64,000 nt of DNA from Rhodococcus jostii RHA1 (GTDB taxonomy: Bacteria; Actinomycetota; Actinomycetes; Mycobacteriales; Mycobacteriaceae), in NCBI RefSeq assembly GCF_000014565.1, contig NC_008268.1, positions 6,948,501-7,012,500 of the forward strand, read 5' to 3'. Shown here piece by piece: positions 38,939 through 47,571 of this stretch (positions are counted from its first letter, which is position 1; every line of letters starts with the position of its first letter). Made by a program: the position numbers and the translations under genes. A model generated the notes under the pieces. The model did no database searches and had not been told where the DNA came from. It saw only the letters and a list, made by a program, of their open reading frames with translations.

Positions 38939-38997
38939 CACCGGCCCGATGCCGCATCGGTCTCGTCAGAGGCCCCCGATGTGACATTGGGCCGGTG
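38939..38997 (+). terminator. Large hairpin after ilvC
   Basis: CACCGGCCCGATG (38939-38951) pairs with CATTGGGCCGGTG (38985-38997) with one G-U, enclosing a 33-base loop that can fold further. TTGTTTCG follows. Confidence 0.6.
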
Positions 38998-39134
38998 TTG
39001 TTTCGTGTCCGATTCCGTTGTTGCAGGCGTCCACTATGTGGTATTGCAGACCAGGATGCGGTTTCCCTGTCAGGGCGGACTAAGCTGTGTGTGGTTAAAA
39101 CACCCCCACACCCACCTATTCAGGGAGTTTGCAC

Positions 39135-40730
39135 GTGAGCCAGCCAGGCCGTCCTGTAGTTCTGATCGCCGACAAGCTCGCGCCGTCCACCGTCGAGGCA
39201 TTGGGCGACGGTGTGGAGGTGCGATGGGTCGACGGACCTGATCGCCCGGCCCTGCTCGCGGCGGTGCCCGAGGCCGACGCGATCCTCGTCCGTTCCGCCA
39301 CCACCGTGGACGCCGAGGTCCTGGCGGCCGGTACCAAGCTCAAGATCGTCGCCCGGGCCGGCGTCGGCCTCGACAACGTCGACGTGGCCGCCGCCACCGA
39401 GCGTGGTGTCATGGTCGTCAACGCGCCGACCTCCAACATCCACACGGCAGCCGAGCACGCCGTCGCACTGATGCTCGCCACCGCGCGCCAGATCCCCGCG
39501 GCCGACGCCACCCTGCGCGACCGTGAATGGAAGCGCAGCAAGTTCAACGGTGTCGAGATCTTCGGCAAGACCGTCGGCGTCGTCGGCCTCGGCCGCATCG
39601 GCCAGCTGTTCGCGCAGCGGCTCGCCGCGTTCGAGACGCACGTCATCGCGTACGACCCCTACGTGTCGGCCGCCCGTGCCGCGCAGCTCGGCATCGAGCT
39701 CGTCACCCTCGACGAACTGCTCGAGCGGGCCGACCTCATCTCTGTGCACCTCCCCAAGACTCCCGAGACCAAGGGACTGCTCGGCACGGAGAACCTGGCG
39801 AAGACCAAGAAGGGCGTCGTCATCGTCAACGCCGCCCGTGGCGGTCTGATCGACGAGGCAGCGCTGGCCGAGGCCATCAAGTCGGGTCACGTGCGCGCCG
39901 CGGGCCTCGACGTGTTCGAGACCGAGCCCTGCACCGACAGCCCGTTGTTCGACCTGCCCGAGGTCGTCGTGACGCCGCACCTCGGTGCCTCCACGACCGA
40001 GGCTCAGGACCGCGCCGGAACCGACGTCGCGAAGTCCGTACTGCTCGCTCTCGCAGGCGATTTCGTTCCCGACGCCGTCAACGTGTCGGGTGGCGCCGTG
40101 GGCGAGGAAGTTGCCCCGTGGCTCGAGATCGTCCGCAAGCAGGGTGTGCTCATCGGGGCCCTGTCGGGTGAACTGCCCGTCAACCTCTCGGTCGACGTAC
40201 GCGGCGAGCTGGCCTCCGAGGACGTCGAGGTGCTCGCGCTCTCGGCTCTGCGCGGTGTGTTCTCCGCCGTCATCGAGGACGCGGTCACGTTCGTCAATGC
40301 TCCCGCACTCGCGGAAGAGCGCGGCGTCACGGCCGAGGTCACCAAAGCCGCCGAAAGCCCCAACCACCGCAGCGTGGTGGACCTGCGCGCCGTGTTCGGC
40401 GACGGCAGCGTCATCAACGTCTCGGGCACGCTGACCGGCCCGCAGCAGGTCGAGAAGATCGTCAACATCAACGGCCGCAACTTCGAACTGCGCGCCGAGG
40501 GTCTCAACCTGGTGGTGAACTACACCGATCAGCCCGGCGCGCTGGGCAAGATCGGCACGCAGCTCGGCAACGCCGGCATCGACATCCAGGCTGCGCAGCT
40601 CAGCCAGGACGCCGAGGGCGAGGGCGCGACCATCCTCCTCCGCGTCGACCGGGAGGTGCCGAGCGAGGTGCGGGACGCGATCTCCACCGCCGTCGGCGCC
40701 ACCAAGATCGAGCTCGTCAACCTGGCCTAA
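39135..40730 (+). CDS. serA: D-3-phosphoglycerate dehydrogenase
   Basis: 531 residues, the long type I enzyme: a substrate domain, an NAD domain with VGLGRIGQLFAQRL, catalytic residues in AARGGLIDEAAL, DVFETEP and TPHLGASTTEAQ (His), then an intervening domain (about 320-450) and a C-terminal ACT domain (LNLVVNYTDQPGALGKIG) that senses serine. It catalyses the first step of serine synthesis. GTG 39135 has CAGGGAG 7 bases upstream. The in-frame TTG two codons earlier is less likely. It is flanked by terminators, so it forms its own unit between ilvC and leuB. Confidence 0.96.
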   Translation: MSQPGRPVVLIADKLAPSTVEALGDGVEVRWVDGPDRPALLAAVPEADAILVRSATTVDAEVLAAGTKLKIVARAGVGLDNVDVAAATERGVMVVNAPTSNIHTAAEHAVALMLATARQIPAADATLRDREWKRSKFNGVEIFGKTVGVVGLGRIGQLFAQRLAAFETHVIAYDPYVSAARAAQLGIELVTLDELLERADLISVHLPKTPETKGLLGTENLAKTKKGVVIVNAARGGLIDEAALAEAIKSGHVRAAGLDVFETEPCTDSPLFDLPEVVVTPHLGASTTEAQDRAGTDVAKSVLLALAGDFVPDAVNVSGGAVGEEVAPWLEIVRKQGVLIGALSGELPVNLSVDVRGELASEDVEVLALSALRGVFSAVIEDAVTFVNAPALAEERGVTAEVTKAAESPNHRSVVDLRAVFGDGSVINVSGTLTGPQQVEKIVNINGRNFELRAEGLNLVVNYTDQPGALGKIGTQLGNAGIDIQAAQLSQDAEGEGATILLRVDREVPSEVRDAISTAVGATKIELVNLA

Positions 40731-40736
40731 TCCCCA

Positions 40737-40779
40737 CTGTGCGCGTGTCACGACCCCCGTTGTCGTGGCACGCGCACAG
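40737..40779 (+). terminator. Hairpin terminator after serA
   Basis: An 18-bp stem (40737-40754 with 40762-40779) with one G-U pair. It lies 6 bases after the serA stop and 22 bases before leuB. Confidence 0.8.
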
Positions 40780-40801
40780 CTCTATGTGAAGTGAGGCGTT
40801 C

Positions 40802-41812
40802 ATGAAGCTTGCGGTCATTCCGGGTGACGGCATCGGTGTCGAGGTCACGGCCGAGGCACTGAAGGTGCTGCGGAAGCTCGTACCCGATCTCCAGACCACC
40901 GAGTACGACCTCGGTGCCCGTCGATACAACGCCACCGGGGAACTGCTCCCGGATGCCGATCTCGCGGCGATCCGCGAGCACGACGCGATTCTGCTGGGCG
41001 CCATCGGCGACCCGTCGGTGACCCCGGGTGTGCTCGAGCGGGGGCTGCTGCTGAACATGCGATTCGCGTTGGATCATCACGTGAATCTGCGTCCGTCGCA
41101 GCTCTATCCGGGGTCGAAGTCGCCGCTCGCGGCGCAGCCGGACATCGACTTCGTGGTCGTGCGCGAGGGCACCGAGGGTCCGTACACCGGCAACGGTGGC
41201 GCGATTCGCGTCGGCACCCCGCACGAGATCGCGACCGAGGTGTCGATCAACACGTGGTTCGGTGCCGAGCGGGTGGTGCGGTACGCGTTCGCGCTCGCGC
41301 AGACCCGGCGTAAGCACGTCACCCTGATCCACAAGACGAACGTCCTCTCCAACGCCGGTGCGATCTGGACGCGTGCCGTGGAGACGGTGTCGGCCGAATA
41401 CCCGGACGTGGAGACGGCGTACTGCCACATCGACGCGGCCACCATCTACATGGTCACCGATCCGTCGCGATTCGACGTGATCGTCACGGACAACCTGTTC
41501 GGCGACATCATCACCGACCTCGCGGGTGCGGTCACGGGAGGCATCGGACTGGCGGCGTCGGGGAACATCGACGCGTCGGGGACGAACCCGTCGATGTTCG
41601 AGCCGGTGCACGGCAGCGCCCCGGACATCGCCGGCCAGGGGATCGCGGATCCCACGGCGGCCATCCTGTCCGCGGCGCTGCTGCTGCGTCACCTCGGCCG
41701 GGACGGCGATGCCGCGCGCATCGAAGCTGCCGTCGAGGCCGATCTGGCGTCCCGCGGCGACTCGAAGGTCGTCACGTCGGAGGTCGGCGACCGGATCGCC
41801 GCCGCCCTCTAG
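40802..41812 (+). CDS. leuB: 3-isopropylmalate dehydrogenase
   Basis: 336 residues, the short actinobacterial form. [15 protein letters not shown] opens the fold, [12 protein letters not shown] and the metal-binding [11 protein letters not shown] are conserved, and [16 protein letters not shown] is the NAD-binding segment. It oxidises 3-isopropylmalate to the leucine precursor keto acid. GTGAAGTGAGG lies upstream of ATG 40802. The stop TAG shares the tetranucleotide CTAG with the convergent MFS gene, and its terminator lies inside that gene. Confidence 0.96.
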   Translation: MKLAVIPGDGIGVEVTAEALKVLRKLVPDLQTTEYDLGARRYNATGELLPDADLAAIREHDAILLGAIGDPSVTPGVLERGLLLNMRFALDHHVNLRPSQLYPGSKSPLAAQPDIDFVVVREGTEGPYTGNGGAIRVGTPHEIATEVSINTWFGAERVVRYAFALAQTRRKHVTLIHKTNVLSNAGAIWTRAVETVSAEYPDVETAYCHIDAATIYMVTDPSRFDVIVTDNLFGDIITDLAGAVTGGIGLAASGNIDASGTNPSMFEPVHGSAPDIAGQGIADPTAAILSAALLLRHLGRDGDAARIEAAVEADLASRGDSKVVTSEVGDRIAAAL

Positions 41813-43053
41813 GACCGCGATTCGATCTTGTCTCCCTCGATCCCTGTGGCCCGGTCTTCGGACCGGGCCACAGGGATCAGTGGTATCGAGGCTGCCGGAA
41901 ATGCCGCAGCTATGGCGAAAGTCACCGGGAAACCGACGATTCCGATCAGTGCGCCGAACACCGGGGGAACGATCGAGGCCGCGACGAACTGACCGGTGTT
42001 CTGGACACCGAGCGCGCGTCCGCCCCAGAACGGGCCCGCGATCTCGGCGACGGCGGTGAAGGCGAGGCCGTTCGGTGCCACCGTCGCGACCGACGCCGCG
42101 AGCAGCGCCACGATCGCCACCGGTGTATCCATCGCATCCGTCACGGCGAGCGCCACCATGGACACTCCGCCGGCGAGGGCGACCCAGCGAAGCGGACGCA
42201 TACGACTGCCCACCACGTCGGACCAGAAACCGACTCCCATCCGGCCGAACGCGCCGAGGATCTGGGCGAACGTCACGATCAGGCCTGCCGCCGTTGCTTC
42301 CCAATGCCTTTCGGAGATCAGCCACACGAGCGCGTAGGTCCACACCGTGTACTGGGGCACGACGAGCAGCACCGAGACGGCGTGGATGCGCCACAGTGTG
42401 CTGCTGTCGCGATACGGATTCGCGAGCATGCCGAGATCCGCCGCGGCGCTTCGGCTCGGCCTGGGCGGATCGACAACCCAGAGTGCACAGGCCAGCGCGG
42501 CGGTCGCGCACAGGATGGCGGGCAGCGCGAGCGCCCATCCGATGCCGTGGTCGTGTGCGACCGAGGGCAGCGTCAGCGCAGCGCAGGCAATGCCGAGCGG
42601 CAGCGACATCTGCCGGATACCCATCGCCAGTCCGCGGCGCTCGGGCGGGAACCATCCGACGACGACGCGTCCGCTCGCGGCATTCGCCGAGGCGGCCGCC
42701 ATGCCGCCGAGCAGCAGGAAGGCCGCGGTGGCCGTGAGTGATCCGGACAGGGCCGCGCCGATTCCCGCAGCCGCCGTGGCCGCCATCCCGGCGGCCAGCA
42801 CTCGGCGTTCGCCGTAGCGATCGGCGAGGGCGCCCCACGCGATCAGCGTCAGCATGACTCCGAGGGTGGGTGCGGCGACGAGGAGTCCGGTGCGGGCGAG
42901 GCTGAGCCCGTGATTCTCCTGGAGTTCGGGGATCAGGAAGGCGACGCCGTTGACGAAGACCGCCTGTGCGGCCTGGGCGAACATCCCGAGGGTGAGCATC
43001 CACCATCTGCGGGCAGTTCCGACGGCGGACGGCGTGTCGATCGATGCAGTCAT
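41809..43053 (-). CDS. MFS transporter (Rv2994 type)
   Basis: 414 residues with about 12 membrane spans in two halves. The loop 2-3 MFS motif is present as [37 protein letters not shown] is typical of nitrate/organic-anion-type MFS (quoted as [15 protein letters not shown]). The second-half loop is [16 protein letters not shown]. Substrate is unknown. The C-terminal 20 codons contain a perfect hairpin that also terminates leuB from the other side. The upstream region (43054-43100) is AT-rich and carries a CAATAT...ATATTG dyad. Confidence 0.85.
   Translation of the reverse strand: MTASIDTPSAVGTARRWWMLTLGMFAQAAQAVFVNGVAFLIPELQENHGLSLARTGLLVAAPTLGVMLTLIAWGALADRYGERRVLAAGMAATAAAGIGAALSGSLTATAAFLLLGGMAAASANAASGRVVVGWFPPERRGLAMGIRQMSLPLGIACAALTLPSVAHDHGIGWALALPAILCATAALACALWVVDPPRPSRSAAADLGMLANPYRDSSTLWRIHAVSVLLVVPQYTVWTYALVWLISERHWEATAAGLIVTFAQILGAFGRMGVGFWSDVVGSRMRPLRWVALAGGVSMVALAVTDAMDTPVAIVALLAASVATVAPNGLAFTAVAEIAGPFWGGRALGVQNTGQFVAASIVPPVFGALIGIVGFPVTFAIAAAFPAASIPLIPVARSEDRATGIEGDKIESRS
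41839..41878. terminator. leuB terminator embedded in the 3' end of the MFS coding sequence
   Basis: A perfect 18-bp stem (41839-41856 with 41861-41878) with TTCG loop, 27 bases beyond the leuB stop. On the other strand the same bases encode the MFS C-terminus (region ARSEDRATG). Confidence 0.75.
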
Positions 43054-43060
43054 GTTATCT

Positions 43061-43090
43061 CAATATCTAGGATTGCAGTCTCATATATTG
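43061..43090. promoter_or_regulatory. AT-rich dyad in the MFS upstream region
   Basis: CAATAT (43061-43066) and ATATTG (43085-43090) form a dyad 18 bases apart, in a stretch far richer in A+T than its surroundings. It is a promoter or operator candidate for the MFS gene. Confidence 0.35.
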
Positions 43091-43155
43091 GGGAGCATAC
43101 GGAGTCTATACCCAGCGTCCCTCGGCGTCCCGGCACGGCGCTGAACCCGGGCCGA

Positions 43156-43161
43156 TAGACT
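43156..43161 (+). promoter_or_regulatory. -10 box (TAGACT) of the FAH-family gene
   Basis: TAGACT is 7 bases before ATG 43169, with no RBS. Confidence 0.5.
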
Positions 43162-43168
43162 CGGCGCC

Positions 43169-43942
43169 ATGCGTCTTGGTCGAGTGGCAAGTCCCGATGG
43201 TGTTGCGTTCGTCAGTATCGAGGGGGACGAGGAGTCCCGGATCGCGAAGGAGATCGCCGAGCACCCGTTCGGCACCCCCACTTTCACCGGCCGGAGTTGG
43301 CCGCTCGCCGACGTGCGACTGCTGGCACCGATCCTCGCCAGCAAGGTCGTCGCGATCGGAAAGAACTACGCCGCCCACGCCGCCGAGATGGGGGGAGAGG
43401 CGCCGGCCGATCCTGTGATCTTCCTCAAGCCCAACACCTCGATCGTGGGCCCCGACGCCGCAATCGTCCTGCCGAAGTCCTCCAATGAAGTTCACTACGA
43501 AGGAGAACTCGCGGTCGTCATCGGGCGCCCCTGCAAGGATGTGCCCGCAGCCAAGGCCCTCGACGTGGTGCTCGGGTACACCGCCGCCAACGACGTGACG
43601 GCCCGTGACCACCAGCGCCACGACGGGCAGTGGACGAGAGCGAAGGGCCACGACACGTTCTGCCCACTGGGACCGTGGATCGAGACCCAGCTCGACGCGT
43701 CCGACGTCGACATCACCACCGAGGTGGACGGAGTGGTGAAGCAGCGGAGCAACACTTCGCTTCTGCTGCACGACATTCCGAAGATCATCGAATGGGTGTC
43801 GGCCGTCATGACGCTGCTCCCGGGCGACGTCATTCTCACGGGTACCCCGGAAGGCGTCGGTCCGATCGTGGACGGCCAGAGCGTGAGCGTGACCATCGGT
43901 GGCATCGGCACCCTCACCAATCCGGTGACCGCCAAGCGCTGA
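43169..43942 (+). CDS. Fumarylacetoacetate hydrolase family protein (Rv2993c type)
   Basis: 257 residues. The FAH fold is shown by KVVAIGKNYAAHAAEMGG, PVIFLKPNTSIVGP, metal ligands Glu111/Glu113 in NEVHYEGELAVVIG, and the Asp in GYTAANDVTARDHQ. GDVILTGTPEGVGP is the C-terminal signature. Members act as acylpyruvases, oxaloacetate decarboxylases or isomerases of homoprotocatechuate degradation. The pathway cannot be fixed here: no aromatic-degradation genes adjoin it, so an acylpyruvase or oxaloacetate-tautomerase type housekeeping role is as likely. It is followed by gltX after 73 bases. Confidence 0.88.
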   Translation: MRLGRVASPDGVAFVSIEGDEESRIAKEIAEHPFGTPTFTGRSWPLADVRLLAPILASKVVAIGKNYAAHAAEMGGEAPADPVIFLKPNTSIVGPDAAIVLPKSSNEVHYEGELAVVIGRPCKDVPAAKALDVVLGYTAANDVTARDHQRHDGQWTRAKGHDTFCPLGPWIETQLDASDVDITTEVDGVVKQRSNTSLLLHDIPKIIEWVSAVMTLLPGDVILTGTPEGVGPIVDGQSVSVTIGGIGTLTNPVTAKR

Positions 43943-43966
43943 CGGCTCTCGTGTCGACATCGGGAG

Positions 43967-43992
43967 CGGACTAGCCTGTAGGAGTCCGTTTT
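43967..43992 (+). terminator. Hairpin with T-run between the FAH gene and gltX
   Basis: CGGACT/AGTCCG with inner CCT/AGG, followed by four T. The TAGCCT inside it (43972-43977) could instead be a -10 for gltX. The two readings compete. Confidence 0.5.
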
Positions 43993-44015
43993 CCCAGCGT
44001 CGACCCAAGTGAGCC

Positions 44016-45491
44016 ATGACCACAAGCGAAGTTCGCGTCCGTTTCTGCCCGTCGCCCACCGGAACCCCGCATGTGGGGCTCGTCCGAACCGCCCTGTTCA
44101 ACTGGGCGTTCGCCCGTCACAACGGTGGGTCGTTCGTGTTCCGCATCGAGGACACCGATGCTGCCCGTGACAGCGAGGAGTCGTACCAGGCGATCCTGGA
44201 CGCGCTGCGCTGGCTCGGATTGAACTGGGACGAGGGCCCCGAGGTCGGGGGACCGTACGAGCCCTACCGTCAGTCCCAGCGACGGGACCTGCATCTGGAC
44301 GTCGTCGCGAAACTGCTCGCGGCGGGCGAGGCGTACGAGTCGTTCTCGACGCCCGAGGAGGTCGAGGAGCGGCACAAGGCGGCCGGCCGCGATCCCAAGC
44401 TCGGCTACGACAACTTCGATCGTGATCTGACGCCGGATCAGCGACAGGCGTTCCTCGACGAGGGCCGCAAGCCCGTGGTCCGGCTGCGGATGCCGGACCA
44501 CGACCTGACGTGGGACGACCTCGTGCGCGGCGAGACGACGTTCAAGGCCGGAACCGTTCCCGACTTCGCCCTCACCCGCGGCAACGGGATTCCGCTGTAC
44601 ACGTTGGTCAACCCGGTCGACGACGCGTTGATGAAGATCACACACGTGCTGCGCGGCGAGGACCTGCTGTCGTCGACGCCGCGGCAGCTCGCCCTCTACG
44701 AGGCGATGCAGCGGATCGGCGTGGCCGATTTCACTCCGAGGTTCGGGCATCTGCCGTTCGTCATGGGGCAGGGCAACAAGAAACTGTCCAAGCGCGATCC
44801 CGAGTCGAACCTCTTCATCCATCGAGACCGCGGTTTCGTTCCGGAGGGATTGTTGAATTACCTGGCGCTGCTGGGCTGGGGCATTTCCGACGACCACGAC
44901 GTGTTCTCGCTGGACGAGATGGTCGCCGCCTTCGATATCTCCAAGGTCAATTCCAATCCGGCCCGGTTCGACCAGAAAAAGGCCGACGCGATCAACGCCG
45001 AGCACATCCGGCTGCTCGAGCCCGCTGATTTCGCCGCGCGCCTGCGCGCGTTCCTGACGCTCCACGGTCATCTCGGGGAGACCGTGGACGAGTCCGTCTT
45101 CGCGACCGCCGCCGAACTGGTCCAGACGCGCATCGTGGTCCTGTCCGACGCCTGGGATCTGCTGAAGTTCCTGTTCGTCGACGAGGCCGACTTCGCGATC
45201 GACCCGGCCGCCGCTGCCAAGAACCTGGGCGCCGACTCCGCACCGGTTCTCGACGCCGCCCTCGCGTCGCTGGACGCAGTCGAGGCATGGGATGCGGCCT
45301 CACTGGAAGAGGCCCTCAAGACCGCTCTCGTGGACGAACTGGGCCTCAAGCCACGTAAGGCGTTCGCGCCGGTTCGTGTGGCCGTGACGGGCTCGCACAT
45401 CAGCCCGCCGCTCTACGAATCGATGGAACTGCTCGGACGCGACGTGTCGCTGTCCCGGCTGCGCTCTGCGCGGGCCGGCGTCGCCGGCTAG
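44016..45491 (+). CDS. gltX: Glutamyl-tRNA synthetase
   Basis: 491 residues, class I synthetase. The HIGH-type motif is [11 protein letters not shown] (11-21) and the KMSKS-type motif is KKLSKRD (255-261). [17 protein letters not shown] and RQSQR are typical of GluRS, and the C-terminal anticodon-binding helical domain is intact. As GatCAB is encoded nearby and this is the only GluRS seen, it is probably the non-discriminating form that also charges tRNA(Gln) with Glu. tRNA-Gln and tRNA-Glu genes follow directly downstream, so synthetase, amidotransferase and substrates are clustered in this region. Confidence 0.96.
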   Translation: MTTSEVRVRFCPSPTGTPHVGLVRTALFNWAFARHNGGSFVFRIEDTDAARDSEESYQAILDALRWLGLNWDEGPEVGGPYEPYRQSQRRDLHLDVVAKLLAAGEAYESFSTPEEVEERHKAAGRDPKLGYDNFDRDLTPDQRQAFLDEGRKPVVRLRMPDHDLTWDDLVRGETTFKAGTVPDFALTRGNGIPLYTLVNPVDDALMKITHVLRGEDLLSSTPRQLALYEAMQRIGVADFTPRFGHLPFVMGQGNKKLSKRDPESNLFIHRDRGFVPEGLLNYLALLGWGISDDHDVFSLDEMVAAFDISKVNSNPARFDQKKADAINAEHIRLLEPADFAARLRAFLTLHGHLGETVDESVFATAAELVQTRIVVLSDAWDLLKFLFVDEADFAIDPAAAAKNLGADSAPVLDAALASLDAVEAWDAASLEEALKTALVDELGLKPRKAFAPVRVAVTGSHISPPLYESMELLGRDVSLSRLRSARAGVAG

Positions 45492-45543
45492 GACGCCGCT
45501 CTCGGGCCGAAAAGGGTGTAAAAACAGCCTCTGACCAGACGAT

Positions 45544-45574
45544 TTGGTAAATCCCGGCAGTAGGCTGGTAATCT
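45544..45574 (+). promoter_or_regulatory. Promoter candidate of the tRNA-Gln/tRNA-Glu unit
   Basis: TTGGTA (45544-45549), a 19-base spacer and TAATCT (45569-45574), about 60 bases before tRNA-Gln. An overlapping TAGGCT at 45561 is an alternative -10. Confidence 0.45.
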
Positions 45575-45633
45575 CTTCTTCGGCCCGAGGCGGGCCGCAG
45601 AGCCCAGAAGCTCAGCGGTTCGAGAACGGCCAT

Positions 45634-45705
45634 TGGGGTATGGTGTAATTGGCAACACAGCGGTTTCTGGTACCGCCATTCTAGGTTCGAGTCCTGGTAC
45701 CCCAG
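45634..45705 (+). tRNA. tRNA-Gln (anticodon CTG)
   Basis: 72 bases with no encoded CCA. The acceptor stem TGGGGTA/TACCCCA is perfect. The anticodon arm GCGGT-TTCTGGT-ACCGC shows anticodon CTG, and the T loop is GGTTCGAGTCC. It reads CAG codons. In organisms with GatCAB and no GlnRS, this tRNA is first charged with Glu and then amidated. Confidence 0.95.
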
Positions 45706-45781
45706 CGGAAGTTCGGCCGATTTTGACTCCGAACTTCTGGAAGCTATGCTTGCTGAGCTTCCAAAGCAAGACAAAGTTCCT

Positions 45782-45854
45782 GGCCCCGTCGTCTAGCGGC
45801 CTAGGACGCCGCCCTCTCAAGGCGGTAGCGCGGGTTCGAATCCCGTCGGGGCTA
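45782..45854 (+). tRNA. tRNA-Glu (anticodon CTC)
   Basis: 73 bases. The acceptor stem GGCCCCG/CGGGGCT has one G-U. The anticodon arm GCCGC-CCTCTCA-AGGCGG gives anticodon CTC, and the T arm is CGGGTTCGAATCCCG. It is 76 bases after tRNA-Gln and probably in the same transcript. It is followed two bases later by the strongest terminator in the window. Confidence 0.95.
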
Positions 45855-45855
45855 C

Positions 45856-45897
45856 AAAAAGAAACACCCTCCAAGAAATTGGAGGGTGTTTCTTTTT
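45856..45897. terminator. Bidirectional intrinsic terminator after tRNA-Glu
   Basis: A 19-bp perfect stem (45856-45874 with 45879-45897), loop GAAA, with A5 entering and T5 leaving. It therefore serves both the tRNA transcript and the DUF5302 gene on the other strand. Confidence 0.95.
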
Positions 45898-45915
45898 ATC
45901 CGGACGATATGTCGT

Positions 45916-46083
45916 TTATCCCGTCTTGCGGCGGAATTCGCGTTTGTGGTCGGCAGGCCCATGCGCCTCGTGCGCCTTGGAATGTCCGTCCTTGTGATCG
46001 GTGGACAGTCCGGCCTGATGATTCTTCCGCTCGAGTGCTTCGCGGAATTTCTTTTTCGTGTCCTCGTTACTGGCGTCGGTCAT
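45916..46083 (-). CDS. DUF5302 small protein
   Basis: A 55-residue frame from ATG 46083 to TAA 45916. The protein is very hydrophilic and rich in Lys, His and Asp: MTDASNEDTKKKFREALERK is the first part and HGPADHKREFRRKTG the last. This is the pattern of the DUF5302 family (TKKKFREALERK, then H-rich linker, then REFRRKTG), known mainly from actinobacteria. GAGGGAG lies 6-7 bases before the start. Function unknown; the length, charge and lack of a hydrophobic core suggest a disordered or nucleic-acid-associated protein (inference). A strong terminator follows its stop. Confidence 0.85.
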   Translation of the reverse strand: MTDASNEDTKKKFREALERKNHQAGLSTDHKDGHSKAHEAHGPADHKREFRRKTG

Positions 46084-46165
46084 GGTGAACTCCCTCGGGT
46101 AGCCGGTTCACTCTGTGAAGCTACGCCGAGGGCACCGAGAATGCTCCCGTTTTTTCTGCGCGGTG

Positions 46166-46684
46166 TCAGGCGCGGCGGTCGGCCGTCTCCAGGTACGCGG
46201 CCGTGGTCCCGCCCACCGGCATCGCGGGCAGGCCGAGCTTGGCGTGATCCCAGCTTCTGATGCGCTCGGGAACGATCCGCACGACAACCCGCTTGTGCAG
46301 CAGCTGATCGATGGCGGGACGCAGATCGTCGGTGTAGGGCCCGGTGTACCGTTCCCACACGCTGACGCCGACCGCGAACATCGCGTCCGGGTCCTCCACG
46401 ATCTCCGCCCGGCCCTCGACGGAGATTCCGCGCAGGGTGTCGTACGTCTGGCCGTCCTCGATCAGGACGGTGACGCGGTCGTCACGGCGCAGGTTGACCG
46501 CCTTCTGCGATTTCGACTTCGTCTCGAACCAGATCTCGCCGTCGATCACGGCGTACCACATGGCGACCAGATGGGACCGGCCGTCCGCTGCCACCGTTGC
46601 GAGCGTGGCGATCCGGCTCCGATCCACGAATTCGGCGATCTCCGAATCCGTCATCGTGATCTGCGATCGTTGGTTCTTCCCCAT
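46166..46684 (-). CDS. PPOX-class flavin/F420-binding split-barrel protein (Rv2991 type)
   Basis: 172 residues. The split beta-barrel fold starts with IAEFVDRSRIATLATVAADGR, then SHLVAMWYAVIDGEIWFETKSKSQKAVNL, where the KSxKxxNL motif contacts the cofactor phosphate. VTVLIEDGQTYDTLRGISVEG is the next conserved block, quoted as VTVLIEDGQTYDTLRG. The C-terminus (LPAMPVGGTTAAYLE) is short. Members of this group bind F420 or FMN and reduce small molecules. The gene fbiD for F420 synthesis lies 7 kb away. The start ATG 46684 has an AGGAGA RBS. Substrate unknown. Confidence 0.82.
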   Translation of the reverse strand: MGKNQRSQITMTDSEIAEFVDRSRIATLATVAADGRSHLVAMWYAVIDGEIWFETKSKSQKAVNLRRDDRVTVLIEDGQTYDTLRGISVEGRAEIVEDPDAMFAVGVSVWERYTGPYTDDLRPAIDQLLHKRVVVRIVPERIRSWDHAKLGLPAMPVGGTTAAYLETADRRA

Positions 46685-46722
46685 CGGCTTCTCCTGTCGC
46701 GGTGAACGTCGGTCGTGGTCGA

Positions 46723-47424
46723 TCAGAGCCTCTTGTGCAACGCCTCGGCGGCGGCGAGAAGGTCGGCCGCCCACCGGGCGCCGGGTCGCCTGCCCATTCT
46801 GTCGATGGGACCGGACACCGAAATTGCTGCGATGACAGCGCCGCCGGCATCCCGCACGGGTGCGGCGACACTGGCGACACCGGGTTCCCGCTCGGCGGCG
46901 CTCTGTGCCCAGCCGCGCCTGCGGACCTCGAGCAGCACGCGTTCGCCGAACGCCGCGTCGGGAAGGATCGCGCGCTGGGTCTGTGGGTCGGCCCAGGCGA
47001 GAAGGACCTTGGCGCCCGAGCCGGCGCTCATCGGCAGTCGTGCCCCGACGAGAACGGTGTCGCGGAGACCCGTGGGCGGCTCCATCGCCGCCACACAGAT
47101 GCGCTGGGTGCCTTCCCGGCGGTACAACTGCACGCTCTCACCGGTGATCTCGCGCAGCCGCGGAAGGACGAGCGCCGCCGCCGAGACGAGCGGATCGTTA
47201 GCCGTTGCAGCGAGTTCGGCGAGGCCGGGACCGGGGCACCACAGCCCGTCGGAGTCGCGGGTCAAGAGGCGGTGGACCTCGAGCCCGACGGCCAGCCGGT
47301 GGGCGGTGGCGCGGGGGAGTCCGGTGCGCGAGCACAGTTCGGTGAGGCTGCAGGGCTTCTCGGCCACGGCATGCAGCACGCCCACCGCTTTGTCAAGGAC
47401 TCCGATGCCGCTATGCTGTCTCAT
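46723..47424 (-). CDS. IclR-family regulator of leucine biosynthesis (LtbR-like)
   Basis: 233 residues. The N-terminal winged helix (SLTELCSRTGLPRATAHRLA, about 26-45) and the C-terminal IclR effector domain (LREITGESVQLYRREGTQR, RLPMSAGSGAKVLLAW, VASVAAPVRDAGGAVIAAI, each cut here) are complete. It is divergent from leuC-leuD. The orthologous arrangement in Corynebacterium (LtbR) and Streptomyces (NdgR-type) represses or controls leuCD and leuB, so the same is likely. The 147-base region between it and leuC should hold its operator. By synteny it is Rv2989. Confidence 0.9.
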   Translation of the reverse strand: MRQHSGIGVLDKAVGVLHAVAEKPCSLTELCSRTGLPRATAHRLAVGLEVHRLLTRDSDGLWCPGPGLAELAATANDPLVSAAALVLPRLREITGESVQLYRREGTQRICVAAMEPPTGLRDTVLVGARLPMSAGSGAKVLLAWADPQTQRAILPDAAFGERVLLEVRRRGWAQSAAEREPGVASVAAPVRDAGGAVIAAISVSGPIDRMGRRPGARWAADLLAAAEALHKRL

Positions 47425-47571
47425 AGGTCGATACCACTTTCTCGCATACTGGGATCATAGCGCACCTTCGTCTCACGTCGAGTGCGTGTCCGGGAAGAGG
47501 GTAACGACATCAAGCGCACGGCGGACCGGCCCGAAGCCCGCGGTGCGAGAGGACACACAGAGGTGGAGAAG
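47425..47571. promoter_or_regulatory. Divergent control region of the IclR gene and leuC
   Basis: It contains the near-repeat TCTCATA (just inside the IclR gene edge) and TCTCGCATA, and a GGTCGATACC semi-palindrome at about 47427-47436. An in-frame GTG at 47482 precedes leuC but has no RBS. No single operator is clear. Confidence 0.4.

Noticed and set aside
43967..43992. TAGCCT at 43972 as a certain promoter of gltX
   Set aside because: It lies inside a hairpin followed by four T, which is equally a terminator, so only the hairpin was listed.
47482..47571. In-frame GTG start adding 30 residues to LeuC
   Set aside because: No RBS and no conservation; ATG 47572 has an AGAGG RBS and gives the family length.
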